Source of the DNA: CAVQRB01 sp963715055
Lineage (GTDB): Bacteria > Pseudomonadota > Alphaproteobacteria > Rhodobacterales > Rhodobacteraceae
DNA length: 64,000 nucleotides
Direction of reading: 5' to 3'
Assembly (NCBI GenBank): GCA_963715055.1
Contig: CAVQRB010000019.1
Coordinates: 82,074 to 146,073 of the forward strand
Position numbers and translations under genes: made by a program. This document shows, one piece after another, positions 17,961 through 27,105 of the stretch (the first letter of the stretch is position 1; each line of letters begins with the position of its first letter). Under the pieces are notes generated by a model. That model saw nothing but the letters and a program-made list of their open reading frames with translations. It was not told where the DNA came from and did no database searches.

Positions 17961-18999
17961 TCAACGTGGCTCCAAAAAGAGCTCGGACCGCATGTCCTCG
18001 CAGATGCCGTCGAGGCCGGGGAAAAGGGCGGCGGCGGTCACACCCATCATCCGGAGTTCGCGCATGACCGCAGGCGGGTCGGGAAGATGAATGTCGAAGG
18101 CGGTGAGGCAGGATTTTTGGTCCCTGTTTTCGAGACAGATCACAAACCCTTCGATGTCGCGCAGGTTGGTCGACGTGAGGATACCTTGCTGTGGCAACAG
18201 GCGGCGATTGGCGATGGGAAGGGCGTTTATCCCCGTCAAATGGGGACCTGTGCGGGTGAAGGACTTCGCTGATCTGATTTCTTGCGGAAGTGCGTGGTAG
18301 TCGAGGCAGAACACGCGAATACTTGTCGGGCTTTTATTTTGCCCTTTCAGTGAGTCCTGAAGTGCAAAATACGTGGCGACAAAGGGGGACTTGCTCCAGT
18401 CGATGGTTGGGGTCGGGAAGCCATGGTGCCGGGCGAGTGCAATGAATGACTCGTTTTCCGAAGGATTGTTGCGGTCGATCCTGACCGGCCCCAACTCCGC
18501 GCTCAGTCGCCCAAAAAAGCTCATGCGTGCCGTTGAAGATGTATCGGCTGAGATCGCTGCGATGGCTCCGGTGAAACGACGTCTGCAACGGCCAGGGTTT
18601 GCTTTGTCCGCGGAACAGTCGGTTTTGGTATTCACTTTGAAGAACTTCTTCCTTGAAGTCTTACCATGAGGTGATCTGCGGATGCCCAGAGATGCGCGAC
18701 GTTTGCCCGACGCTGGCTTTCTTGAGCTGTGCACTGCCCTCGGTCGCAATGTCGGACTTCCAGTCCACTTGCATGGTTTTCTCGTTGAGCAATCTGATCG
18801 TGATGAAAGCCCTTTGTGCAGGAGTTGAGTCCGGCAACGCGCGCCTTGCCTGTTCTTGCAACAAAATCATGCCGTGCGTCGTATCCAGTGGTTGGGCCGC
18901 GACTTCTATGCTTTGCGCCTCTGCCTTATCCTCAAGATCGACCCAAAGGCTGCCCGGATTGGTGCCTTTGTCTTCGCCCAGCCACTGTCCTTCGAGCAT
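17961..18999 (-). pseudogene. FRG-domain protein gene with an in-frame stop and a frameshift
   Basis: The pieces read in order as one protein. Residues 1-112 (from ATG 18999: MLEGQWLGEDKGTNPGSLWV...) end at TAA 18661-18663. The same frame continues directly with DFKEEVL... and the hallmark LFRGQSKPWPLQTSFHR. A second lesion is a run of six A (18513-18518; T on the coding strand), where five would keep the frame. After it the sequence continues GRLSAELGP... and RHHGFPTPTIDWSKSPFVA to the stop at 17961. FRG proteins are often linked to bacterial defence, but this copy has two independent lesions and is probably dead. Confidence 0.75.
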
Positions 19000-19198
19000 G
19001 TGGCAGCCTTTCCATGTAATCGCTTATCAGAGTAATCCCCCGCCACTATGAGGATTTCAATCCGGACATCGACCACCTTCACCCCGCCGAAAAGGCCGTC
19101 TGCTTGCCCAGGGTGGCAATCTGCGGGCGAATTGGTTGGGGACTCGCGGCGTGAGTCAGGTTGACATAAACAGGCTTCCGAGACGCGGAGCGATTACC

Positions 19199-20176
19199 AT
19201 GGGAGAAAATGACAGGATGCGAATTGCGGTACTGGATGATTATGCGGGCGCGGCGCTGCGGCTGGCGGATTGGTCGGGGCTGGGCGAGGTCGAGGTTTTC
19301 GGCGACACGATCACCGACCCCGGTGCGTTGGAGGCTCGGCTGAAGCCCTTCGACGTGATCTGTGTGATGCGCGAGCGCACCCCGATGACGGCTGAGTTGA
19401 TGGCGTGCCTGCCCAATCTCAAACTGATCGTGACGACCGGTCCGCGCAATGCCGCCATCGACCTTGCGGCGGCGAAGGCGCGGGGCATCACGGTCAGCGG
19501 TACGGAAAGCCGCAAGACCACGACCTCGGAACTGGCGATGCTGATGATGCTGGCGCTGAACCGGCGGCTCATGCCGGAGGTAGCCGCGCTGCATGGGCCG
19601 GCAGGCTGGCAGCAGGGTCTGGGGCGCGATCTGGCGGGGCTCACGCTGGGGCTGATCGGGCTCGGCAATATCGGGGCGCAGATGGCGGCGCTGGGTCGCG
19701 GCTTCGGGATGCGGATCGTGGCCTGGTCGCAGAATCTGCGCGAGGAGCGCTGCGAGGAGGTGGGGGCCGAGCGGATGGAGAGCCTGCCTGCGCTGATGGC
19801 GCGGGCGGATGTCTCGAGCGTCCATCTGGTGCTCTCGGAACGCTCGAGAGGGCTGGTGGGAACGCAGGCTTTCGCGGCGGCGAAGCCCGGTCATGTCTTC
19901 ATCAACACCTCGCGCGGGCCGATCGTGGACACGGGCGCATTGCTCGCGGGTCTGCGGGCGGGACGCCCGGCGATGGCGGGGCTCGATGTCTTCGACGCGG
20001 AGCCGCTGCCTGCGGACGACCCGCTGCGCGACCGGGCGCTGATCGAGAGGGGTGCGCTGCTGCTGACGCCGCATCTGGGCTATACGACGCAGGCGACCTT
20101 CGAGGTGTTCTACCGCCAGACCGTGGAGGCGGTGCGGGCGTTTCAGGCGGGCAGCCCTATCCGTCTGCTGACCTGA
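19199..20176 (+). CDS. D-2-hydroxyacid dehydrogenase family protein
   Basis: This 325-aa NAD-dependent dehydrogenase has the Rossmann motif GLIGLGNIGAQMAALG (about residues 150-165), NTSRGPIVD for the catalytic-Arg region and HLGYTT for the catalytic His near residue 290. Members reduce 2-oxoacids or oxidise 2-hydroxyacids (glycerate, phosphoglycerate and others); the substrate is not fixed by context. The start at 19199 is preferred because GGAG lies 8 nt upstream; the ATG at 19217 is an alternative. It is transcribed away from the broken FRG gene. Confidence 0.88.
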   Translation: MGENDRMRIAVLDDYAGAALRLADWSGLGEVEVFGDTITDPGALEARLKPFDVICVMRERTPMTAELMACLPNLKLIVTTGPRNAAIDLAAAKARGITVSGTESRKTTTSELAMLMMLALNRRLMPEVAALHGPAGWQQGLGRDLAGLTLGLIGLGNIGAQMAALGRGFGMRIVAWSQNLREERCEEVGAERMESLPALMARADVSSVHLVLSERSRGLVGTQAFAAAKPGHVFINTSRGPIVDTGALLAGLRAGRPAMAGLDVFDAEPLPADDPLRDRALIERGALLLTPHLGYTTQATFEVFYRQTVEAVRAFQAGSPIRLLT

Positions 20177-20230
20177 AACCGGTCCCGGCACGCCGCTGAA
20201 CGCCGGTCAGTCGGCCGGCAAGGCAGGTCG

Positions 20231-20608
20231 TCAGCCGGCTTCGACAGGGCCGCCCGCGTCTTTCCAGGCGGCGAACCCGCCGACGTTGGAGACGTGCTTG
20301 TACCCCATGTCCACCAGCGTCTTGCCGGCAAGGGCCGCCTGTCCGCCGGCCCCGCAGATCAGCACGATATCGGCGTCCTTGGCGAGGGCGGCATTGTGCA
20401 GCGCATGGCTTGCGTCGGCGCGGAATTCCATCATGCCGCGCGGGATGCGGGTGGCGCCTGCGATGGTGCCCGAGGCGGCGATGTCGCCGCTGTCACGCAC
20501 GTCGACGAAGAGCGTCTTGCCGGCCTTGTGGCGGGCGATGCCTTCGGCGGGGGTGATTTTGGGCACCACGGCATTTGCGGCGTCGAGGTAATCTTGGGCG
20601 GTTTTCAT
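20231..20608 (-). CDS. rhodanese-like domain protein
   Basis: This 125-aa single rhodanese domain has the active-site loop LICGAGGQAA (Cys near residue 85) and the flanking FVDVRDSGDIAASG and NVGGFAAWKDAGG segments. Such proteins carry persulfide sulfur from donors to acceptors; the acceptor is unknown. No signal peptide, so cytoplasmic. It is followed 28 bp upstream on the same strand by the META gene. Confidence 0.9.
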   Translation of the reverse strand: MKTAQDYLDAANAVVPKITPAEGIARHKAGKTLFVDVRDSGDIAASGTIAGATRIPRGMMEFRADASHALHNAALAKDADIVLICGAGGQAALAGKTLVDMGYKHVSNVGGFAAWKDAGGPVEAG

Positions 20609-20636
20609 CGGAGTTGTCCTTTCGAGGGCGGTGGTG

Positions 20637-21038
20637 TCAGTCCCAGTCGCGCTGGCGCAGGCGCATGATCACGTCGCCCGCGGCATCGGAGAGGGTCAGG
20701 TCGGTTTCGGCGCGGGCAAAGCTGCGCGCCTTGTCGAGGGTTTGCAGGAAGAGGTATTCCAGTTGCCCGATGTCGCCGGGGCAGGCCATCATTGTGCTGG
20801 CCGCCGGGCCGAAGAGGATCGCCTCGCCGTTCACCAGGTAGCGGCCGCGAAAACTGTTGCAGCCGCCGTTGCCGAAGACGACGCCGTCCTGCTCGAAGCG
20901 CACGAAGGCGTCACCGGCAGTCTCGAAGGGGGCGGCAGCGATCTCCAGCGGTTCCCATTCGCTGCCCGTGAGCGGGTCGGCGAGGGCCGTCAGCGGGGCG
21001 AGGCAGAGAGCGAGAACGGCGGTGGCGCGTGTGAACAT
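20637..21038 (-). CDS. exported META domain protein (HslJ-like)
   Basis: This 133-aa protein has a Sec signal peptide (MFTRATAVLALCLAPLTALA) and a META domain: FGNGGCNSFRGRYLVNG at about residues 55-71 and STMMACPGDIGQLEYLFLQTL at 81-101, with the conserved cysteine pair. META/HslJ proteins are periplasmic or outer-membrane-linked and sometimes stress-associated; the molecular role is unsettled. Confidence 0.83.
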   Translation of the reverse strand: MFTRATAVLALCLAPLTALADPLTGSEWEPLEIAAAPFETAGDAFVRFEQDGVVFGNGGCNSFRGRYLVNGEAILFGPAASTMMACPGDIGQLEYLFLQTLDKARSFARAETDLTLSDAAGDVIMRLRQRDWD

Positions 21039-21104
21039 GGGAGCTTCCAGTCGGCTGTTTCGGGGTCAGTCTGGCGCGATTTCCGGCGCCGTGCAACGCT
21101 TCTG

Positions 21105-22394
21105 TCACTCGCCGTCGAGGCGGGTCTCGAAGCGCAGCCCCTTGGCCGTGCGCGGGCCGAATCCGGTCCAGTAGGTATGATCCTCGGTCGGGTTCGCTTC
21201 CTCGTCGAGGGCGATCACCCCGTCGCTGGCCTGCGTGATCAGCTCGAAATAGGGGCGGCGCGAGATGTCGCCCTTGAGGTGCAGATCAAGGAAGGCGGTG
21301 GCGAAATGCTGCGCGATGTTGTTCATGCGCACGGTGTCCCAGACCGGGTCGGCGTAATGCTCGAAGGGGACGAAATCGAGATCTTCCACCGGGGCCCAGG
21401 ATTCCTTCGGGGCGGGCATCGGGGCGGCGGCATTGTGATTGGCGTTCTCGAAGGTCAAAAGGTGGCGGTCGGTGCCGCTGGCCTCCTCGAAGATCGTGCG
21501 GATGGCGCCATAGACGGACACGTCGTCGGAACTGCCCGCCATCAGCAGTGTGGGCTTGCGCAGCCCGCTGAGCCCGCTTGCGTCCCACAGCCCGGCATTG
21601 CGCCCCCAGGGCCCGATGGCGATGATGGCGCGCACGCGCGGGTCGATCAGCGCCTCGTGGCTCTCCGAGCCCGCGACATGCTGCGCGAGCAACCCGTTCG
21701 GCGGGCCCCAGCTGTAGTCGGCGGCGGCAGTCGTCACGCCCGCGCCGCCGAAGACAAGCGCACCATAGCCGCCCATCGAATAGCCGATCACGCCCACCAC
21801 CTCGGCGTCGATGATGGCCCCGAGATCGCCCGGCAGCGCCGCCATCTGGTCGATCACGAACCTCTGGTCGAGAGGCCGGTTGAGCAGGGTCGAGCCGAAA
21901 GCGCGCTGGTCCTCATAGGTGCTGTCGGCGTGGTCGATGGAAACCGCGACATAGCCCTTGGAGGCGAGGTTCTCGCCCAGGTGAGACATGAGGTAGCGGT
22001 TGCCGGGGTAGCCGTGGCTGATCACCACAAGCGGGAAGGTCTCGCCGCGCACGGGGGCTGCATCGCGCGCCGCACGCCCGGTCAGGGTGACCGGCGTGCG
22101 CCCGTCGCGCAGCAGGGTCTGGTAGCTGCCCCCCTGCGGCGTGCCGTCCTCCGCCGGGTACCAGATTTCCACGGTGAGCGGGCGGTCGTAGCGCGGCACG
22201 GAGGTGCCGTTGACGTTGACCACGTCGATCTGGTCGGGGTTCACGAGGTGCAGTGTGCGCACACCAATGGGCAATGTGCCGAAGGCGGCCAATTCGGGCG
22301 CGTCGGGGCGGATCAGGTCAATCTGATTGGCAAGGGCCGGCAAGGCGGCAAGGGTTGCGGCCCCCGCGAGAGTGACGGATTTCTTCATGCTCAT
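21105..22394 (-). CDS. exported alpha/beta hydrolase (dienelactone hydrolase/PAF-acetylhydrolase-like)
   Basis: This 429-aa protein has a signal peptide (MSMKKSVTLAGAATLAALPALA). The alpha/beta-hydrolase nucleophile elbow GYSMGGYG lies near residue 205, preceded by LVVISHGYPGNRYLMSHL, the oxyanion region. A late NANHNAAAP segment near residue 320 plausibly holds the catalytic His. It would cleave an ester in the periplasm; the substrate is unknown. The ATG at 22394 (or 22388) begins the signal peptide; the frame is open to 22457. Confidence 0.82.
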   Translation of the reverse strand: MSMKKSVTLAGAATLAALPALANQIDLIRPDAPELAAFGTLPIGVRTLHLVNPDQIDVVNVNGTSVPRYDRPLTVEIWYPAEDGTPQGGSYQTLLRDGRTPVTLTGRAARDAAPVRGETFPLVVISHGYPGNRYLMSHLGENLASKGYVAVSIDHADSTYEDQRAFGSTLLNRPLDQRFVIDQMAALPGDLGAIIDAEVVGVIGYSMGGYGALVFGGAGVTTAAADYSWGPPNGLLAQHVAGSESHEALIDPRVRAIIAIGPWGRNAGLWDASGLSGLRKPTLLMAGSSDDVSVYGAIRTIFEEASGTDRHLLTFENANHNAAAPMPAPKESWAPVEDLDFVPFEHYADPVWDTVRMNNIAQHFATAFLDLHLKGDISRRPYFELITQASDGVIALDEEANPTEDHTYWTGFGPRTAKGLRFETRLDGE

Positions 22395-22725
22395 GTCTGT
22401 TTCGGCACCATCACGATCTTCCTGTGCCGGCAGACTGACAGGATTTGCTCGTAACACAAGGATTTATCGACCTTTCCCTGAAGCTGTCCGGAAATGACTC
22501 TGCGTCAGCCAGGGGCTGTCCGGCGATGTGTCAGGGTGCCGGAAAGTGGAAAGAGACTTGGAAACGTGTGATTTCGGACATTTTGAACCGGCTGGCGGGA
22601 CAATCAGGATCGGCTGCGCTCCTTCTGGCATGGCGACAACACCATGCCTGACGCGCCAGCGCCTGCCTCCTGTCCCCCCTTTTCAACACCGCGGCTTGGA
22701 CGTATGGCAGGCCATGGTCCGGCAA
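22395..22725. promoter_or_regulatory. divergent intergenic region between hydrolase and MATE genes
   Basis: About 330 bp hold the promoters of both divergent genes. GCTGTCCGG occurs twice as a direct repeat 32 bp apart (22483-22491 and 22515-22523), possibly a regulator site. No gene or RNA is evident; the MATE frame stays open through part of it but lacks membrane character there. Confidence 0.4.
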
Positions 22726-24081
22726 ATGACATACCGTGAGCACATGGGAGCGATCCTGACGCTGGGTCTGCCGTTGATCGGGGGGCATCTGGCGCAGATG
22801 GCCATTGGCGTGACCGATACGGTGATGCTGGGCTGGTACGGGGTCGAGGCGCTGGCGGCGGCGACGCTCGGCTCCACCTTCTTCTTCGTCATCTTCGTCT
22901 TCGGGGCCGGTTTCGCCTGGGCCGTGATGCCCATGGTGGCAGCCTTCGCGGCCGCCGGCGACGATACCGGGGTGCGGCGGTCGACGCGCATGGGGCTCTG
23001 GCTCTGCCTTGGCTTCAGCCTGCTGGCGCAGCCCCTGTTCATCTGGTCCGAAGCCCTGTTGCTCTGGCTCGGGCAGTCCCCTCGCACCGCTTCCGACGCC
23101 TCGGACTACCTTGCGGTGGCGGGTCTGGGCGTGGTGCCGGCGCTGCTCGTGGTGGTGCTGAAATCCTACCTCGCGGCACTCGAGCGCACACAGATCGTCT
23201 TCTGGATCACCGTGATTGCGGCCCTGGTCAACGGGCTTGCGAACTACGCCTTCATCTTCGGCAACTGGGGCGCACCGGAGATGGGCGTCGTCGGCGCCGC
23301 GCTGGCCTCGGTGATCACGCAGCTCGTGACGCTGGTCTGCGTGGTGCTCTATTCGGCACTCGCGCTGCCCGAACATGCGCTTTTCGTCAGGCTCTGGCGG
23401 GCCGATCCGCAGATGCTGGCCCGGGTCTTCCGGCTGGGATGGCCCATCGGGCTGACTGGCCTGTCGGAGAGCGGGCTTTTTGCCATGTCGGCCCTGATGA
23501 TGGGCTGGCTCGGCACCGTGCCGCTCGCGGCCCATGGCATCGCGGTGCAACTGGCGGCGCTGACCTTCATGGTGCATATGGGCATCTCCAACGCGGCGAC
23601 GATCCGGGCGGGCAATGCCTTCGGGCGGTCCGATCCGCACCATATGGAGCGCGGGGCGCTGGTGGCGACGCTCTTGTCGCTGGCGATGGCCGCGGCCACC
23701 ATCGTGCTGTTTCTGGCCCTGCCGGAGCCGCTGATCTCGATCTTCATCGAGGCGGACGACCCGGACCGCGCGGCGATCCTTGCGATCGGCGTCGGACTGC
23801 TGGCCATGGCGGCGCTTTTCCAACTGGTGGACGGGGCGCAGGTCATAGCGCTCGGCCTTCTGCGCGGTGTGCAGGACACGCGGGTGCCGATGATCTATGC
23901 CGCCGTCAGCTACTGGCTGATCGGCATTCCCTGCTCCTATCTCTTCGGCTTTGTGCTGGGGCTCGATGGCATCGGCATCTGGCTGGGGCTGGTTGTCGGC
24001 CTTGGTGCTGCATCGGCGTCGCTGTCCTGGCGGTTCTGGGGGCGCAGCCTGCGCGCGCTCAAGCGGGCCACGCAGCTGTGA
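22726..24081 (+). CDS. MATE family efflux transporter
   Basis: This 451-aa polytopic protein has about 12 TM segments and the MATE N-half signature LGLPLIGGHLAQMAIGVTD near residues 10-28. The second half starts near FRLGWPIGLTGLSESG (about 235). It would export cationic drugs or metabolites using a Na+ or H+ gradient. The start MTYREHMG at 22726 is the likely one; ATG 22714 is an alternative. Confidence 0.88.
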   Translation: MTYREHMGAILTLGLPLIGGHLAQMAIGVTDTVMLGWYGVEALAAATLGSTFFFVIFVFGAGFAWAVMPMVAAFAAAGDDTGVRRSTRMGLWLCLGFSLLAQPLFIWSEALLLWLGQSPRTASDASDYLAVAGLGVVPALLVVVLKSYLAALERTQIVFWITVIAALVNGLANYAFIFGNWGAPEMGVVGAALASVITQLVTLVCVVLYSALALPEHALFVRLWRADPQMLARVFRLGWPIGLTGLSESGLFAMSALMMGWLGTVPLAAHGIAVQLAALTFMVHMGISNAATIRAGNAFGRSDPHHMERGALVATLLSLAMAAATIVLFLALPEPLISIFIEADDPDRAAILAIGVGLLAMAALFQLVDGAQVIALGLLRGVQDTRVPMIYAAVSYWLIGIPCSYLFGFVLGLDGIGIWLGLVVGLGAASASLSWRFWGRSLRALKRATQL

Positions 24082-24152
24082 AGGGTGCTGCCCTTGTGCC
24101 AGCCTGCAGCCTTCCCTAGCCTGTCGGCGCGCACCGTCAGAAAGGGATGACC

Positions 24153-25421
24153 ATGCAAAAGGATCGTTTCGACAATGACCTGACCACGCAGTCGGCGCGG
24201 GCACGCGACCATTATGTCGCGGCGGTTGATCTGTTGCTGGCGGCACAGGCTGGGATCGTGAGCGCCTTCGAGCAGGTCGTGGCGGAGGATCCGGGCTTCG
24301 CGCTCGGCTGGGTCGGGCTGGCGCGCGGGCGGCAGTTCACCGGCGATGCGGGCGGCGCGGCAGCGGCGATGGCCGAGGCGCGCAGCCTTGCCGGGGGGCT
24401 CAGCCTGCGCGAAGAAAGCCACATCCACGCCATGGGCTTGCTGATCGACGGCAAGGGGCCGGAGGCCTATGCCGCGATCCGGGCGCATGTGGACCAATAC
24501 CCCCGTGACGCGCTGGTGGCGCAGACCTGTTCCTCGGTCTTCGGTCTGATCGGGTTTTCCGGCCAGCCCGGGCGCGAGGCGGAAACGCTGGCCTATGTGG
24601 CCGGGCTCCTGCCGCACTACGGCGAGGATTGGTGGGTGATCAGCCAATATGCCTTTGCGCTTTGCGAAACCGGCAATCTCGCGAAGGCGGATGCGCTTAT
24701 CGACCGCTCGCTCGCGATGAACCCGGCGAACGCCAATGGCGCCCATGTGCGCAGCCACGTGTCCTATGAGTTGGGCGATACCGCCGGCGGGCTCTCCTAT
24801 CTGGCGGGCTGGGTCGATGCTGCCGATCCGGGTGCTGTGCTTTTCGGGCATCTCAACTGGCATGTGGCGCTCTGGTCGCTGGAGCAGGGCGCGCTTGACG
24901 CCATGTGGGCGCGGCTTGACCTTGCGGTGACGCCGGAGGCGCGCTCCTCGAGCCCGGCGATCAACGTGCTGACCGACACCGCCTCGATCCTGCAACGCGC
25001 CGCATTGGCGGGGGCCGACGTGCCGCGCGAACGCTGGCGCGGGATCAGCGATTTCGCGCAGAGCGCGTTTCCGAAGACAGGCAATGCCTTTGTCGATGTC
25101 CACGCGGCCCTTGCCCATGCGATGGCGGGAAATCAGGCGGCACTGGAGCGGATCATCGCCCATCCTGCCGGGCCTGCTGCCGATCTGGTGCCTGATCTCG
25201 CCGCCGGGTTCAGGGCGCTGGCCGCGCAGGACTGGGCCGGGGCCAGCGCGCGGATGATGCGGGCGATGGCCGATCTGGCGCGGATCGGCGGTAGCCGGGC
25301 GCAGCGCGATCTGGTGGAGCAATGTCTGATCCACGCCTTGGTGCAACAGGGCCGGCGTGGCGAGGCCGAAGCGGTCATCGCCCTGCGCCGCCCGCTGCTG
25401 GCGGCACAGGTCGCGGCCTGA
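24153..25421 (+). CDS. tetratricopeptide-repeat protein (TTC38-like)
   Basis: This 422-aa soluble all-helical protein is Ala-rich with TPR-like pairs, for example EQVVAEDPGFALGWVGLARG (residues 44-63) and ALCETGNLAKADALIDRSLA near 175. Overall it resembles bacterial relatives of TTC38. No enzymatic motif was seen, so a scaffold or adaptor role is inferred. ATG 24153 is chosen because AAAGGG sits 6 nt upstream; the ATG at 24147 directly abuts that site. It converges on the broken amidohydrolase gene 9 bp away. Confidence 0.78.
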   Translation: MQKDRFDNDLTTQSARARDHYVAAVDLLLAAQAGIVSAFEQVVAEDPGFALGWVGLARGRQFTGDAGGAAAAMAEARSLAGGLSLREESHIHAMGLLIDGKGPEAYAAIRAHVDQYPRDALVAQTCSSVFGLIGFSGQPGREAETLAYVAGLLPHYGEDWWVISQYAFALCETGNLAKADALIDRSLAMNPANANGAHVRSHVSYELGDTAGGLSYLAGWVDAADPGAVLFGHLNWHVALWSLEQGALDAMWARLDLAVTPEARSSSPAINVLTDTASILQRAALAGADVPRERWRGISDFAQSAFPKTGNAFVDVHAALAHAMAGNQAALERIIAHPAGPAADLVPDLAAGFRALAAQDWAGASARMMRAMADLARIGGSRAQRDLVEQCLIHALVQQGRRGEAEAVIALRRPLLAAQVAA

Positions 25422-25429
25422 GGCAAGGC

Positions 25430-26204
25430 TCAGCCGGCTTTGCCCGCGGCCAGCAGTGTCGGCAGATCGCGGATCAAGGCGCCGCGCAGAGGGGCCGCTT
25501 TCTCCGGGTCATAAAGCACCGTTGCGGCGTTCCCGCCCAGATACCGGCCCTTCGAGATCATGAGTTGCAGGCAGTGGACGTGGGATTTGGGCCGACCGTA
25601 GGCGCGGATCGTCCAGCCGCATTGCCAGTTGGCGTTCTGCACCGTCCTGACCGCAGGTTCACTGTTGCAGAGCGCCATGACCTTGGCCGCCAGCATCGGG
25701 TTGCAGGTCTTGCCGAAATGGGTGTCGATCCAGAGGTCGGTGGGCGGCGCAGCCTCTTCCGGCACGGGCCTCGTCCCCGCGCGCGCCGCAATCGATCAGC
25801 ACGGCAAATCCATGCCGGGCCCGCCCCCGCGCGATCTGTGCCGAAAGCGCGGCATGATAGGGCACGTAACGGGCGGCCCTGAGACTTGAGGCTTCGGAGG
25901 GACCGGGAGGGGGCTCCCACATCCACGCGCCGGTGAGCGTCTCGAAGGGGACAACACCGCCACCGGGAGGCGCCTGCCTGCCTGCGGTCTGGGACGGGAC
26001 TGCGTTGAGATCCGACAGGCAGCGGTTGAAACTGGCCCGCACGAGCGTCACTTCCGGCGGCAGCCCGTCGAAGAACCGTTCGAGATGCCAGTCGGTGTCG
26101 GCCAACACTTGCCCCTCCGGGGTCAGGCGGTTGTAGTAGTGCGGTGGCGCATGGGTCCCGAGCCGGGCGAAGGCGAGGATGAGGGCGCTGCTGCCCGGGA
26201 TCAC
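25430..26204 (-). pseudogene. N-formylglutamate amidohydrolase-like gene, frameshifted
   Basis: The first frame (from GTG 26204) carries family landmarks: LADTDWHLERFFDGL (about residues 35-49), VRASFNRCLSDLN and YHAALSAQIARGRARHGFAV. After LIDC near 25797 the frame loses homology. The homologous C-terminal part (FGKTCNPMLAAKVM..., CGWTIRAYGRPKSHVHCLQL) lies in the +1-shifted frame ending at 25430, implying one inserted base between about 25765 and 25797. The catalytic DCHS-like block at the junction is not recognisable and the YPGQN region is degenerate, so real decay is plausible. The intact enzyme releases glutamate from N-formylglutamate. Confidence 0.65.
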
Positions 26205-26252
26205 GTCAACGGGAATGGGGTGGTGTCCTTGCGGGTGCTGCGGCGGGAAAGC

Positions 26253-27086
26253 TCAGGTTTCTTTCTTGTCGTTGACCACGTTCATCTGAGCGAGCCCGCT
26301 CTGGCCGAGGTCGACCTTGGCGAAGGGGCCGCCGTGGCACATCTGTCCGGGGTCGGTGGTATCGACAGGGCCTTCGGCAGCAAGCACCTCGCGGGCGAAG
26401 ACTTCCGCGTTGTCCTTGGGGCGGTAGCCGAGGAAGGAGGCCTTCGCGTTGTCCACTGGCGCACGGTCGTTGTTGGAGACCCCGTATATGATTGAAAACC
26501 CTACGGAAGGTGTATCGATCGCACGGGTCACAAGCTGGATCAGGTCGTCATAGGAGAGCCAGGAGCCGAGGGCGCGGGCATTGTTCACCTGCGCGCAGGA
26601 GAGGATGCGCAGGTGCACCGATTCCATGCCGCGCTTGTCCCAATACATGCGTCCGAGGTCTTCGGTGAAGCATTTGGCGAGGCCGTAGAAGGTGTCGGGG
26701 CGGTGTTCGGCGTCGGTGCCGATGAAATCGGACTTCAGGTGCATGCCTACCGCGTGGATCGAGGAGGCGTAGATGACGCGTTTGACGCCCGCCTTGTAGC
26801 CCGCTTCCCAGATGTTGTAGGAGCCGATGAAATTGGGACCGAGCAGTTCCTCGAAGGGTTTCTCGTCCACGATGGCGCCGAAGTGTATGACCATGTCGGC
26901 ACCCTCCAGCACCGGGGCGATCTGCGCCATCTCGGCCAGGTCGGCGCGGATGTAGGTCTCGCCGGGGTAGAGCTTGCCGATGTCAGGGGCGATGTCGGTG
27001 CTTACCAGCGCGTCGGACATCGCGGCCAACGGCTCGCGCAGGTAGGATCCCAAGCGGCCCGCGGCCCCTGTCAGAACAAGTTTCAT
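26253..27086 (-). CDS. uronate dehydrogenase-like NAD-dependent epimerase/dehydrogenase
   Basis: This 277-aa extended SDR protein has the NAD loop TGAAGRLGSYLR (residues 6-17), the catalytic Ser in ASSIH (107-111) and YGLAK (134-138, the YxxxK pair). The overall layout (VEKPFEQ-like DEKPFEELLG, SSIHAVG, FLGYRPKDNAEVF) matches uronate dehydrogenases, which oxidise galacturonate or glucuronate to the aldarolactone. The substrate is inferred by resemblance. It follows the flavoprotein gene by 19 bp and was probably co-transcribed with it. Confidence 0.78.
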   Translation of the reverse strand: MKLVLTGAAGRLGSYLREPLAAMSDALVSTDIAPDIGKLYPGETYIRADLAEMAQIAPVLEGADMVIHFGAIVDEKPFEELLGPNFIGSYNIWEAGYKAGVKRVIYASSIHAVGMHLKSDFIGTDAEHRPDTFYGLAKCFTEDLGRMYWDKRGMESVHLRILSCAQVNNARALGSWLSYDDLIQLVTRAIDTPSVGFSIIYGVSNNDRAPVDNAKASFLGYRPKDNAEVFAREVLAAEGPVDTTDPGQMCHGGPFAKVDLGQSGLAQMNVVNDKKET

Positions 27087-27105
27087 CGCTGTCTCCTCTC
27101 CGCCG

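Noticed and set aside
18513..18518. Programmed frameshifting in the FRG gene
   Set aside because: The in-frame stop at 18661-18663 in the same gene makes a functional recoding signal unlikely.
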